NCBI GenBank assembly: GCA_029210465.1
Contig: JARGDL010000014.1
Location: 1 to 64,000, forward strand
DNA length: 64,000 nucleotides
Source: Stygiobacter electus
Lineage (GTDB): Bacteria > Bacteroidota > Ignavibacteria > Ignavibacteriales > Melioribacteraceae
Reading direction: 5' to 3'
Shown: in pieces, positions 1 to 8,583 of the stretch
Position numbering within the stretch: position 1 is the first letter of the stretch
How the letters are laid out: every line of letters begins with the position of its first letter
Made by a program: the position numbers and the translations under genes
Notes under the pieces: generated by a model
The model's input: only the letters and a program-made list of their open reading frames with translations
Database searches by the model: none
What the model was told of the DNA's origin: nothing

Positions 1-92
1 TAATATAAAATTTTGTTATTTTTTAACAGACAAAATAATCTTATTTATTGATTTTTTTGTCAACATTAAATAACTAATAAGTAGGAGTCAAT

Positions 93-959
93 ATGTTAAA
101 AAAATATTTATCATTTGTTTTTCTCTTGGGTATGTTTTTGTTTATTTCGTGTAAAGATAAATCTACAGAACCAACAGAGCCAACCGATTATACAAATGCT
201 GATGGTATTTTGGGTGGAATTTTATATGATTCATTTTGGGCAACAGAAGCTAATTATTCGAAAGCTTCTGACCAAAATTTAGTTAATAAACTCAAAACAT
301 ATTCAGATTTTTTTAGATGCAAACAATGTCATGGTTGGGATCTTTTAGGAACAAACGGCGCTTATATTAATAGAGGTCCTAAAACTAACAGACCAAATAT
401 TTCTTCTGTAAATTTGTCAACAATTGTAAAAACTAAAACGCCACAAGAATTATTTGATGCTATTAAAAAGACAACGGGAAGAAGAGACATAAATTATGAT
501 TTATCAACTTATAACCCTTCAACAAATGCATCTATTGGTGATCAAATGCCTAATTTTAGTCAACTACTTTCTGATAAAGAAATTTGGGCATTAGTAAAAT
601 TTTTGAAAAATGAAGTTATTAATGTATCAGATTTATATGACTTTCAATTAACTGGTACTTATCCAACAGGGAAAATTAGTTATTCAAATATTGGAAAAGA
701 TGGTAATGCAGCAAATGGTAAAACTTATTTTACTCAAAAATGCCAAGTCTGTCATGGTCCTGATGGGAAAATGATTCCAAATTTGGATAAAACACCAGGT
801 ATGACTTTAGGTAAATTTATTAGAACAAAACCTAATGAAGCACAGCATAAAGTTAAATTTGGGCTTTTAGGAACACCAATGACTTCATTTAAGACTTCTC
901 TCCAAGACATGAAAAATTTATACAAAGCAGCAACAGATACTTTAACTTTTCCTAATTAA
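93..959 (+). CDS. Dihaem c-type cytochrome lipoprotein
   Basis: A 288-residue exported protein. The N-terminus is a lipoprotein signal peptide with lipobox LFISC (Cys20), so the mature protein should be lipid-anchored outside the inner membrane. Two CxxCH haem c sites are visible: CKQCH at residues 76-80 and CQVCH at 217-221. The second is followed by GPDG, as in class I cytochromes. Each site sits in its own roughly 100-residue domain. The likely role is periplasmic or surface electron transfer, but the partner is unknown. An AGGAG ribosome site precedes the ATG, and a terminator follows directly, so it looks monocistronic. No specific family name is assigned. Confidence 0.8.
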   Translation: MLKKYLSFVFLLGMFLFISCKDKSTEPTEPTDYTNADGILGGILYDSFWATEANYSKASDQNLVNKLKTYSDFFRCKQCHGWDLLGTNGAYINRGPKTNRPNISSVNLSTIVKTKTPQELFDAIKKTTGRRDINYDLSTYNPSTNASIGDQMPNFSQLLSDKEIWALVKFLKNEVINVSDLYDFQLTGTYPTGKISYSNIGKDGNAANGKTYFTQKCQVCHGPDGKMIPNLDKTPGMTLGKFIRTKPNEAQHKVKFGLLGTPMTSFKTSLQDMKNLYKAATDTLTFPN

Positions 960-971
960 TAATTGTTTTAT

Positions 972-1012
972 AGGGTTTTTCATTAATTTGAAAAACCCTT
1001 TTATTTTTTAAA
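972..1012 (+). terminator. Intrinsic terminator after the cytochrome gene
   Basis: A perfect 9-bp stem (973-981 with 990-998, core GGGTTTTTC/GAAAAACCC) has an 8-nt loop and is followed by a T-rich run. It begins 13 nt after the stop codon. Between here and glmS (about 180 nt) nothing else is visible except the candidate promoter at 1111-1140. Confidence 0.75.
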
Positions 1013-1110
1013 AGAAAATTCATTATTTTTTCTTTAAGAAAATTAAGAATTAAAATGATTTACTTTAATTCAGTAACAAACTTCAATTATCACAAATTAA
1101 ATCAACTTTT

Positions 1111-1140
1111 TTTGCGTCCTTGCCCTGACCATTAATTTTT
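1111..1140 (+). promoter_or_regulatory. Candidate Bacteroidota-type promoter for glmS
   Basis: TTTG at 1111-1114, an 18-nt spacer, then TAATTTTT at 1133-1140, which is one base off TAnnTTTG. It lies about 50 nt upstream of the glmS ATG. It is supported only by similarity to the better match before tRNA-Phe. Confidence 0.4.
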
Positions 1141-1191
1141 CGCATTTTCATTTCCAAATTCTTACAATTATTTAACAAAAAGGAGTAAACT

Positions 1192-3024
1192 ATGTGCGGC
1201 ATAGTGGGTTACATTGGTAATAAAAATTGTGTCCCAATATTGATTGAGGGCTTAAAACGCCTAGAATATCGTGGATATGATTCAGCTGGAATTGGATTAA
1301 TAAATTCCAATGGATGCAAATTAATAAAAGAAAAGGGCAAGGTTTCAGATTTGGAAAAATTAGTTTATACTGACAATATATCTGCAAATCTTGGAATTGG
1401 TCATACTCGTTGGGCAACGCACGGAGAACCAAGTATGATTAATGCTCATCCACATGTTAATAAAGAAAAAACATTATTTGTAATTCATAATGGCATAATT
1501 GAAAATTATTTGTCCTTAAAAAAAGGTTTAATTGAAGAAGGCTATGAATTTGTTAGTGAAACTGATACTGAAGTTTTAGCTCATTTGATCGATCATTATT
1601 TGAAATTGAAAAATTCTCTTTTTAATGCTGTTCGTTATGCCCTTAATGAAGTTGAGGGCACTTATGGTATTGCTGTAATATATAAAAATGAAAGTGATAA
1701 AATTATTGTTGCTAAAAAAGGTTCCCCTTTGGTTATTGGAATAGGTGATAAAGAAAATTTTATTGCTAGTGATGTAAATGCTTTAATAACTCATACACGT
1801 CAAGTAGTCTATCTTGAAGATGGTGAAATTGCAGAAGTTCATGCAGATTGTTTCAAAACCAAGACAATACAAGATGAAGAGATTATTAAAGAAATTAATC
1901 AAGTTGAAATTGGAATTGATGCAATAACAAAAGGTGGCTATTCTCATTTCATGTTAAAAGAAATTATGGATCAACCTGAATCTATATACAATTCTATGCG
2001 TGGTCGTTTAGTTTTTGATGAAGGCATTGCTAAACTAGGTGGTTTACAAGGTTTTGAAGATAGAATTTTAAATTCAAGAAGAATTTTAATTTCAGCATGC
2101 GGGACATCATGGCATGCTGGATTGGTTGGTGAATATATGCTTGAACAATTTGCTGAAATTCCTGTTGAAGTAGATTATGCTTCTGAATTCCGCTATAGAA
2201 ATCCAATTGTAACAAAAGATGATACAGTTATTTTTATTTCTCAAAGCGGCGAAACGGCAGATACATTAGCAGCATTAAAAGAGGCTAAAAAGAAAGGTGC
2301 TTTATGTCTAGGAATTTGTAATGTCGTTGGTAGTTCAATTGCACGTGAAAGTCATGCTGGAGTTTATATCCACGCTGGACCAGAAATTGGTGTTGCTTCA
2401 ACTAAAGCTTTCACTTCACAATTAGTTGTACTTTCATTAATTACTCTTCTTTTAGCAAGAAGAAAAAGTATGAGTTTAGAAGAGGGTAGAGAAGTAATTA
2501 CAGAATTACAAAGCTTACCAGAAAAAGTTGAAAAAATATTAAAACAAAATTCATTAATTGAAGAACTTGCTGAAAAATATTTATTAGCCAAAAATTTCCT
2601 TTACTTAGGTCGTGGATATAATTTTCCGGTTGCACTTGAAGGTGCTTTAAAGATGAAAGAAATTTCTTACATACATGCAGAAGGCTATCCAGCTGCAGAA
2701 ATGAAACATGGACCAATTGCCTTAATTGATTATGATATGCCTGTGATTTTTATAGCAACTAAAGATTTTGTTTATGATAAAGTTGTAAGCAATATTCAGG
2801 AAGTTAAAGCAAGAAAAGGAAGAATAATTGCCATTGTAAATGAAGATGATACTCAAATTGAAAAAATGGTTAATCATGTTATTAGGGTTCCTAAAACGCA
2901 TAGCATTTTAACTCCAATTTTAACTGTGATACCGCTACAATTATTAGCGTATCATGTAGCCGTTAAAAAAGGATTAAATGTTGACCAACCAAGAAATTTA
3001 GCAAAAAGCGTTACCGTTGAATAA
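1192..3024 (+). CDS. glmS: Glutamine-fructose-6-phosphate aminotransferase (isomerizing)
   Basis: GlmS makes glucosamine-6-phosphate from fructose-6-phosphate and glutamine, the first step to UDP-GlcNAc for peptidoglycan and LPS. At 610 residues it has the usual length. The N-terminus MCGIVGYIG supplies the catalytic Cys2 of the class II glutamine amidotransferase domain (about residues 2-220). Two SIS sugar-isomerase domains follow (about 290-425 and 460-600). The C-terminus PRNLAKSVTVE is the typical family ending. An AAGGAG ribosome site lies 5-6 nt before the ATG. No glmS ribozyme is recognisable in the leader. Confidence 0.97.
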   Translation: MCGIVGYIGNKNCVPILIEGLKRLEYRGYDSAGIGLINSNGCKLIKEKGKVSDLEKLVYTDNISANLGIGHTRWATHGEPSMINAHPHVNKEKTLFVIHNGIIENYLSLKKGLIEEGYEFVSETDTEVLAHLIDHYLKLKNSLFNAVRYALNEVEGTYGIAVIYKNESDKIIVAKKGSPLVIGIGDKENFIASDVNALITHTRQVVYLEDGEIAEVHADCFKTKTIQDEEIIKEINQVEIGIDAITKGGYSHFMLKEIMDQPESIYNSMRGRLVFDEGIAKLGGLQGFEDRILNSRRILISACGTSWHAGLVGEYMLEQFAEIPVEVDYASEFRYRNPIVTKDDTVIFISQSGETADTLAALKEAKKKGALCLGICNVVGSSIARESHAGVYIHAGPEIGVASTKAFTSQLVVLSLITLLLARRKSMSLEEGREVITELQSLPEKVEKILKQNSLIEELAEKYLLAKNFLYLGRGYNFPVALEGALKMKEISYIHAEGYPAAEMKHGPIALIDYDMPVIFIATKDFVYDKVVSNIQEVKARKGRIIAIVNEDDTQIEKMVNHVIRVPKTHSILTPILTVIPLQLLAYHVAVKKGLNVDQPRNLAKSVTVE

Positions 3025-3044
3025 ATAACAATAATGAGGTTACT

Positions 3045-4364
3045 ATGTCAAAAAGAAATGTATTAATTATGGGTGCAGCAGGACGTGATTTTCACAATTT
3101 TAACGTCTTTTTTAGAAACAATGAAAACTATAATGTCGTTGCTTTCACTGCTACTCAAATTCCAAATATTGATGGTAGAGTTTATCCAGCAGAATTAGCT
3201 GGACCTCTTTACCCAAATGGAATCAAAATTTATGAAGAAAAAGATTTAGTTAAATTAATTCATGAATTAAATGTTCATGAAGTTGTTTTCTCTTATTCTG
3301 ATGTTCCATTTGAATATGTAATGACTAAAGCATCAATTGTAATTGCTGCTGGTGTTTCATTTAGATTACTTGGTGCTGAAGAAACAATGATTAAAAGCTC
3401 GAAACCAATTATTGCTGTACTTGCTGTTAGAACTGGTTGCGGGAAATCCCAAACTTCACGCAAAGTTGTAAAACTATTACAACAAGCAGGAAAAAAAGTT
3501 GTTGCTATTCGTCATCCAATGCCTTATGGTGATTTAGTAAAACAAAAAGTTCAACGTTTTGCTTCTTTAGATGATTTGAAAAAACATAATTGCACAATTG
3601 AAGAAATTGAAGAATATGAACCGCATATTGCACGTGGTGGTGTAATTTATGCAGGCGTTGATTATGAAGCAATTTTACGTGAAGCTGAAAAAGAAGCTGA
3701 TATTATTTTGTGGGATGGTGGAAATAATGATTTCTCATTTTACAAACCAGATTTGACTATTACAGTTGTAGATCCTCATCGCCCCGGTCATGAACTTAGA
3801 TATTACCCCGGCAACACAAGTTTGCGTTTAGCTGATGTTGTTATTGTAAATAAAGTTGATTCTGCAACAAAAGAAGGTATTGAAACCGTTCATAAAAACG
3901 TTAAGGAAGTAAATCCTAAGGCAATTGTTATTGATGCAAATTCACCATTAACAGTTTATAATCCAGAATTAATAAAAGGGAAAAGAGTTCTTGTTGTTGA
4001 AGATGGTCCAACTTTAACTCATGGAGAAATGAAATATGGAGCTGGAACAGTTGCGGCTCAAAGACTTGGCGCTAAAGAAATTGTTGATCCTCGTCCTTTT
4101 ACAGTTGCTTCTATTGCTGAGACTTATAAAAAATATCCTGATATTGGAATTTTACTTCCTGCAATGGGTTATGGTGAAAAACAAATTAAAGATTTAGAAG
4201 AAACCATAAATAATACAAAATGCGACTCAGTTATTATTGGAACTCCAATTGATTTAGGTAGAATTTTGAAAATTAATAAACCTCACACAAGAGTTATGTA
4301 TGAATTAGATGAAATTGGAAGTGTTACATTAGAAACGATCTTAAAACAAAAAGGTTTGTTATGA
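3045..4364 (+). CDS. Cyclic 2,3-diphosphoglycerate synthetase-like P-loop GTPase (COG2403 type)
   Basis: A 439-residue cytosolic protein. The N-terminal part looks Rossmann-like (VLIMGAAGRDFHNFN), and a Walker A motif AVRTGCGKS lies near residues 127-135, followed by a DxxxWDGGNND-like stretch. This matches the predicted-GTPase family often labelled cyclic 2,3-diphosphoglycerate synthetase after the methanogen enzyme; the true substrate in bacteria is not established. It overlaps the next gene, carbamate kinase, by 4 nt (ATGA), so the two are translationally coupled. That coupling suggests a role tied to carbamoyl-phosphate metabolism rather than to an archaeal thermoprotectant. The family call is solid; the reaction is open. 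Confidence 0.75.
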   Translation: MSKRNVLIMGAAGRDFHNFNVFFRNNENYNVVAFTATQIPNIDGRVYPAELAGPLYPNGIKIYEEKDLVKLIHELNVHEVVFSYSDVPFEYVMTKASIVIAAGVSFRLLGAEETMIKSSKPIIAVLAVRTGCGKSQTSRKVVKLLQQAGKKVVAIRHPMPYGDLVKQKVQRFASLDDLKKHNCTIEEIEEYEPHIARGGVIYAGVDYEAILREAEKEADIILWDGGNNDFSFYKPDLTITVVDPHRPGHELRYYPGNTSLRLADVVIVNKVDSATKEGIETVHKNVKEVNPKAIVIDANSPLTVYNPELIKGKRVLVVEDGPTLTHGEMKYGAGTVAAQRLGAKEIVDPRPFTVASIAETYKKYPDIGILLPAMGYGEKQIKDLEETINNTKCDSVIIGTPIDLGRILKINKPHTRVMYELDEIGSVTLETILKQKGLL

Positions 4365-5308
4365 AAAAAGTTGCAGTAGTTGCATTTGGTGGAAATGCAT
4401 TACTTCGTGCTGATGAAATTGGAACTATTGAGCAACAAGAAAAAAACACACTAGATACATGTGAGAAATTAATACCATGGATAAATGATGGTTGGGAATT
4501 AGTGATTACTCATGGTAATGGTCCTCAAGTTGGAAATATACTTTTAAGAAATGAAGCTGGATATAAAGAATATAAAATTCCCAAAATGCCGCTTGATATT
4601 TGTGTAGCCGATTCCCAAGGTGGAATCGGTTACATGATTGATAGACAAATGAGAAATGCCCTTAATAATAATAAAATTAAAAAGAATGTTATTGCAGTAA
4701 TGACAGAAGTTCTTGTTGATATTAATGATCCAGCTTTTCAAAATCCTACTAAACCAATTGGACCATATTACTTAAAAGAAGAAGCAGAATTATTAAGTAA
4801 AGCAAATGGTTGGGTATTTAAAGAAGACGCTCGCAAAAGAGGTTGGCGTAGAGTGGTTGCTTCTCCTAAACCCTTGGAAGTAATGAACAACCAAGTAATT
4901 AGAGATTTAGTTGATAAAGGACATATAGTAATTGGTGCTGGTGGTGGTGGAATTCCTGTTTATTGGCACAGCGATACTGGGTATCTTGAAGCTATTGAAG
5001 CAGTAATAGATAAAGATTTAGCTTCTTCACTTTTAGCAATTGAAATTAATGCTGACCTTTTCTGTATTATAACTGATGTTCCAAAAGCATATATTAATTT
5101 CAACAAACCAAATCAAAAAGCATTGGATAAAGTCTCCGTTGCAGATGCAAGAAAATATTATGAAAATGGTGAGTTTGGTTCTGGTAGTATGGGACCAAAA
5201 ATTTTAGCTGCTATTTACTTTGTCGAAAAAACTGGACGCGAAGCTTTAATTACAACCCAAGAAGAATTAAATAAAGATAATTGCGGTACAAGAATTACTT
5301 TAAATTAA
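4361..5308 (+). CDS. arcC: Carbamate kinase
   Basis: Catalyses the reversible reaction ATP + carbamate = ADP + carbamoyl phosphate. The 315-residue length is typical. Family hallmarks include AFGGNALL at the N-terminus, THGNGPQVGN near residue 50, and GAGGGGIPV near residue 193. It starts inside the stop codon of the upstream GTPase gene. A NodU-type carbamoyltransferase and ornithine carbamoyltransferase lie downstream, both of which consume carbamoyl phosphate. No arginine deiminase gene is present, so this is not a standard arginine deiminase operon. As in some thermophiles, the enzyme could supply carbamoyl phosphate, though that direction is inferred. Confidence 0.95.
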   Translation: MKKVAVVAFGGNALLRADEIGTIEQQEKNTLDTCEKLIPWINDGWELVITHGNGPQVGNILLRNEAGYKEYKIPKMPLDICVADSQGGIGYMIDRQMRNALNNNKIKKNVIAVMTEVLVDINDPAFQNPTKPIGPYYLKEEAELLSKANGWVFKEDARKRGWRRVVASPKPLEVMNNQVIRDLVDKGHIVIGAGGGGIPVYWHSDTGYLEAIEAVIDKDLASSLLAIEINADLFCIITDVPKAYINFNKPNQKALDKVSVADARKYYENGEFGSGSMGPKILAAIYFVEKTGREALITTQEELNKDNCGTRITLN

Positions 5309-5333
5309 TTTTTAAGAAATGATTTATTGATAT

Positions 5334-5347
5334 AACTTTGCAAAGTT
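5334..5347. promoter_or_regulatory. 14-bp perfect palindrome overlapping a -7-like box
   Basis: AACTTTGCAAAGTT is a perfect palindrome in the 58-nt gap between carbamate kinase and the carbamoyltransferase. Its left half lies within TAACTTTG (5333-5340), a full match to TAnnTTTG. No TTTG is found at the expected upstream spacing. It could be an operator over a weak internal promoter. It is seen once only. Confidence 0.35.
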
Positions 5348-5366
5348 TTTTAAAGAAGAATTTAGA

Positions 5367-7190
5367 ATGAGCATATATATTTTAGGTATTTCAGCATTTT
5401 ATCATGATTCTGCTGCATGTTTAATAAAAGATGGAGAAATTATTTCTGCCGCTCAGGAAGAAAGATTTACAAGAATTAAACATGATCATAATTTTCCTAA
5501 AAATGCAGTTAAATTTTGTTTAAGATACGCTAATATTAATGTTAATGATTTATCCGCTGTAGCTTTTTATGACAAACCAATTACAAAGTTTAGTAGAATT
5601 CTTGAAACATATTTGAGTTATCCAGGAAAAGGAATAAAATCATTTCTAATGTCCATGCCTTTATGGCTTCGTGAAAAACTTTGGATGCAAGATTTAATAT
5701 CAACAGAATTAAATTACGATGGTAAAATATTATTTCCTGAACATCATGAATCTCATGCGGCATCAGCATTTTATCCTTCTCCATTTCAACGTTCTGCATT
5801 TTTAACTATCGATGGTGTTGGCGAATGGGCAACTTCTTCTTTTGGTGTTGGAAATGAAAATAAAATTCATATTTTATCTGAGCTTCATTATCCGCATTCA
5901 CTTGGATTACTTTATTCAGCTTTTACTTATTTCACAGGTTTCAAGGTAAATTCTGGTGAATATAAAGTTATGGGTTTAGCTCCTTATGGTGAACCGAAAT
6001 ATGTTGATAAAATTTATAATCATTTAATTGATTTGAAAGAAGATGGTTCATTTAAAATGAATATGGAGTATTTCAATTACAACACTGGATTGACGATGAC
6101 TAACAATAAATTCGCTGAATTATTCGACGGTCCACCAAGAAAACCTGAAACAAATTTAACTCAACGAGAAATGGATTTAGCTCGTTCTCTTCAAGATGTT
6201 ACTGAAGAAATAATGATAAGAATGGCAAGACATGTTAAAAAAGTTACAAATGAAAAATATTTATGTTTAGCGGGCGGTGTTGCGTTAAATTGTGTCGGCA
6301 ATGGAAAACTTTTACGTGAAAATATTTTTGATGATATATGGATTCAACCAGCGGCTGGTGATGCTGGCGGTGCTTTAGGCGCGGCATTAGCAAGTTATTA
6401 TATGTATTTCAATAAACCATTGATTAAAAAAGATGGCAGAGATTTACAAAAAGGTTCTTATTTAGGGATAAAATATTCAGATGATGAAATTCAAAATATT
6501 TTAACCAAACATAAAATTCCTTTTCATAAAGTAACACAAGATGAATTGATTGAAAAAATTTCTGATGAAATTGCAAATGGTAAAATTATTGGTTGGTTTA
6601 ATGGAAAAATGGAATTTGGACCTCGTGCTTTGGGTTCTCGCTCTATAATTGGTGATGCTCGCAATCCTGAAATGCAAAAAAAAATGAATCTTAAAATAAA
6701 ATTCCGTGAAAGTTTTCGCCCTTTTGCACCATCAGTTCTTGCTGAAAAAGTTTCTGAATGGTTCGAATTAGATCGTGAAAGCCCTTATATGCTTTTAGTT
6801 GCAGATGTTAAAAAAGAAAAACAATTTCCAATGACAGAAGAACAAAAAAATCTTTGGGGAATAGAAAAATTAAATGTTGTCCGTTCAGAAATTCCTGCTG
6901 TAACACATGTTGATTACTCAGCAAGAATTCAAACTGTAAATAAAAAAGATAATCCAATTTATCACAGACTTATAGAAAGGTTTTTTGAAAAAACTGGTTG
7001 TCCTGTAATTGTCAATACTTCATTTAATGTTCGTGGTGAACCAATTGTTGAATCACCTTTAGATGCTTATAAATGTTTTATGAGAACTGAAATTGATATT
7101 TTAACTCTTGAAAATTTTATATTGTACAAAGAAGAACAACCAAAATTTCTTGATGATTTAGATTGGAAGAAAAAATATGAGCTGGATTAA
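5367..7190 (+). CDS. NodU/CmcH-family O-carbamoyltransferase
   Basis: A 607-residue member of the NodU/CmcH/HypF-C-like family, which transfers a carbamoyl group from carbamoyl phosphate to a hydroxyl of a sugar, antibiotic or other small molecule. The N-terminal half is the ASKHA-fold domain (ILGISAFYHDSAACL, then HHESHAASAFY near residues 125-135, with family metal/ATP-site histidines). The C-terminal carbamoyltransferase domain contains GWFNGKMEFGPRALGSRSI near residue 412 and the NTSFNVRGEPIV motif near residue 553. It follows carbamate kinase and overlaps the next gene (SxtJ-like) by 14 nt. The acceptor substrate cannot be told from the sequence. Confidence 0.9.
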   Translation: MSIYILGISAFYHDSAACLIKDGEIISAAQEERFTRIKHDHNFPKNAVKFCLRYANINVNDLSAVAFYDKPITKFSRILETYLSYPGKGIKSFLMSMPLWLREKLWMQDLISTELNYDGKILFPEHHESHAASAFYPSPFQRSAFLTIDGVGEWATSSFGVGNENKIHILSELHYPHSLGLLYSAFTYFTGFKVNSGEYKVMGLAPYGEPKYVDKIYNHLIDLKEDGSFKMNMEYFNYNTGLTMTNNKFAELFDGPPRKPETNLTQREMDLARSLQDVTEEIMIRMARHVKKVTNEKYLCLAGGVALNCVGNGKLLRENIFDDIWIQPAAGDAGGALGAALASYYMYFNKPLIKKDGRDLQKGSYLGIKYSDDEIQNILTKHKIPFHKVTQDELIEKISDEIANGKIIGWFNGKMEFGPRALGSRSIIGDARNPEMQKKMNLKIKFRESFRPFAPSVLAEKVSEWFELDRESPYMLLVADVKKEKQFPMTEEQKNLWGIEKLNVVRSEIPAVTHVDYSARIQTVNKKDNPIYHRLIERFFEKTGCPVIVNTSFNVRGEPIVESPLDAYKCFMRTEIDILTLENFILYKEEQPKFLDDLDWKKKYELD

Positions 7191-7602
7191 AGATGTAAAG
7201 AATGAATTAGCAAGTCTTGATGTTACAAATAAATCCTTAAAAAAATTTGGATTTGTTATCGGTGGAATATTTTTATTACTTGGATTATTGTTCTTTTTGA
7301 AAAATTTATACTCCAACTATAGAAATATTTTATTTGTAATTAGCTTTATTTTGATAATAAGTGGTTTATTATTTCCAAGCAAACTTAAATCTATCTACAA
7401 AATTTGGATGGGTTTTGCCTTTGCTTTAGGTTGGATTGTTTCAAGATTAATTTTAATAATTCTTTTTTATTTCGTTCTAAGTCCAGTTGGCTTTTTTGCA
7501 AAGTTATTTAAAAAAGAATTTTTAGATGTAAAATTTAAGGATGGAAAAAATTCATACTGGATAGAAAAGAAAAAACAAACTGATTATGAAAAACTTTATT
7601 AA
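7177..7602 (+). CDS. SxtJ-like small membrane protein
   Basis: A 141-residue protein with about three hydrophobic segments (roughly residues 25-45, 48-66 and 76-107) and a charged C-terminal tail. The start overlaps the carbamoyltransferase end by 14 nt. Small membrane proteins of the SxtJ type commonly follow NodU/CmcH-like carbamoyltransferases, named after the saxitoxin cluster; their function is unknown. Position and topology support the call. It may anchor the carbamoyltransferase at the membrane, which is inference. Confidence 0.65.
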   Translation: MSWIKDVKNELASLDVTNKSLKKFGFVIGGIFLLLGLLFFLKNLYSNYRNILFVISFILIISGLLFPSKLKSIYKIWMGFAFALGWIVSRLILIILFYFVLSPVGFFAKLFKKEFLDVKFKDGKNSYWIEKKKQTDYEKLY

Positions 7603-7620
7603 AAAATAAAAAGGTGAAAT

Positions 7621-8553
7621 ATGGCAGTTAACATGAAAGGGAAAAGTCTAATCGAAATTAATGATCTTTCACTTGAAGAGATTTATCAAATATTTGATTT
7701 AAGTGCTACATTGAAACAAGATCGTCTAATTGGTAAAAAGCATCACGTTCTTGAAGGTAAAAAATTAGGAATGATATTTTCTAAACCATCAACAAGAACA
7801 AGAGTTTCATTTGAAGTTGGTATTTATGAACTTGGTGGAATTGGTTTATACTTCAACCAAAACGATTTACAACTTAAAAAAAGTGAAAGTGTTTCAGATA
7901 CTGCAAAGGTTCTTTCACGATATTTAGATGGAATTATGATAAGAACTTTTGAACATCAAGATGTTATTGACCTTGCAAAGTATGGTTCAATTCCTGTAAT
8001 TAATGGATTAACAGATTTACATCATCCATGTCAAGTATTGACAGATTTATTTACAATCCTTGAAAAGAAAAGAAAGCTTCAAGGATTAAAATTGGCTTAC
8101 ATTGGTGATGGAAATAATATGGCTCATAGCTTATTACACGGCTGTTCTAAAGTTGGAATGGATATTTCAATTGCTTCACCATCGGGATATAAACCATTAG
8201 ATTTTGTAGTTGAAGAATCAATGAAAAATGCAAAATACATGGGTAGCAAAATTGAAATTCTAGAAAATCCAATTGAAGCTGTTAAAAATGCTGATATAAT
8301 TTACACTGATGTTTGGGCAAGTATGGGACAAGAAAAAGAAGCTGAAGAAAGAAAAAAGAAATTCATAAAGTATCAGGTAAATCCAGAATTAGTTAAACAT
8401 GCAAAAGAAGATTATTTATTCATGCATTGTTTACCTGCTCATCGTGGCGATGAAGTAGTTGATGAAGTTGCAGATTCAGCAAACAGCGTTATTTTTGATG
8501 AAGCAGAAAACAGATTGCATGTTCAAAAAGCAATAATGGCTTTAGTCTTGTAA
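7621..8553 (+). CDS. argF: Ornithine carbamoyltransferase
   Basis: Transfers the carbamoyl group from carbamoyl phosphate to ornithine, giving citrulline for arginine synthesis. It is 310 residues, the usual length. The carbamoyl-phosphate site KPSTRTR is near residue 56, HPCQVLTD near 134, the ornithine-binding SMG loop in DVWASMGQE near 238, and the active-site HCLPAHRG near 268. The SMG loop favours ornithine over aspartate or putrescine. It is preceded by AAAAGGTG 5 nt before the ATG and is the last gene of the carbamoyl-phosphate island. Without arcA nearby, an anabolic role (argF) is more likely than a catabolic one (arcB). Confidence 0.93.
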   Translation: MAVNMKGKSLIEINDLSLEEIYQIFDLSATLKQDRLIGKKHHVLEGKKLGMIFSKPSTRTRVSFEVGIYELGGIGLYFNQNDLQLKKSESVSDTAKVLSRYLDGIMIRTFEHQDVIDLAKYGSIPVINGLTDLHHPCQVLTDLFTILEKKRKLQGLKLAYIGDGNNMAHSLLHGCSKVGMDISIASPSGYKPLDFVVEESMKNAKYMGSKIEILENPIEAVKNADIIYTDVWASMGQEKEAEERKKKFIKYQVNPELVKHAKEDYLFMHCLPAHRGDEVVDEVADSANSVIFDEAENRLHVQKAIMALVL

Positions 8554-8559
8554 TAAAGT

Positions 8560-8583
8560 GAAGAGTGCTAAACTGCACTCTTC
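8560..8583. terminator. Convergent terminator between argF and the APC permease
   Basis: A perfect 9-bp stem, GAAGAGTGC/GCACTCTTC, has a 6-nt loop. It starts 7 nt after the argF stop and overlaps the last codons of the minus-strand permease. T-rich flanks are weak on both sides, so efficiency is uncertain. Confidence 0.55.

Noticed and set aside
1..92. Promoter upstream of the cytochrome gene
   Set aside because: Several TTTTG runs occur, but none pairs with a TAnnTTTG box at suitable spacing.
1015..1191. Possible glmS ribozyme or other riboswitch ahead of glmS
   Set aside because: No conserved ribozyme core or aptamer words are visible, only AT-rich DNA and a candidate promoter.
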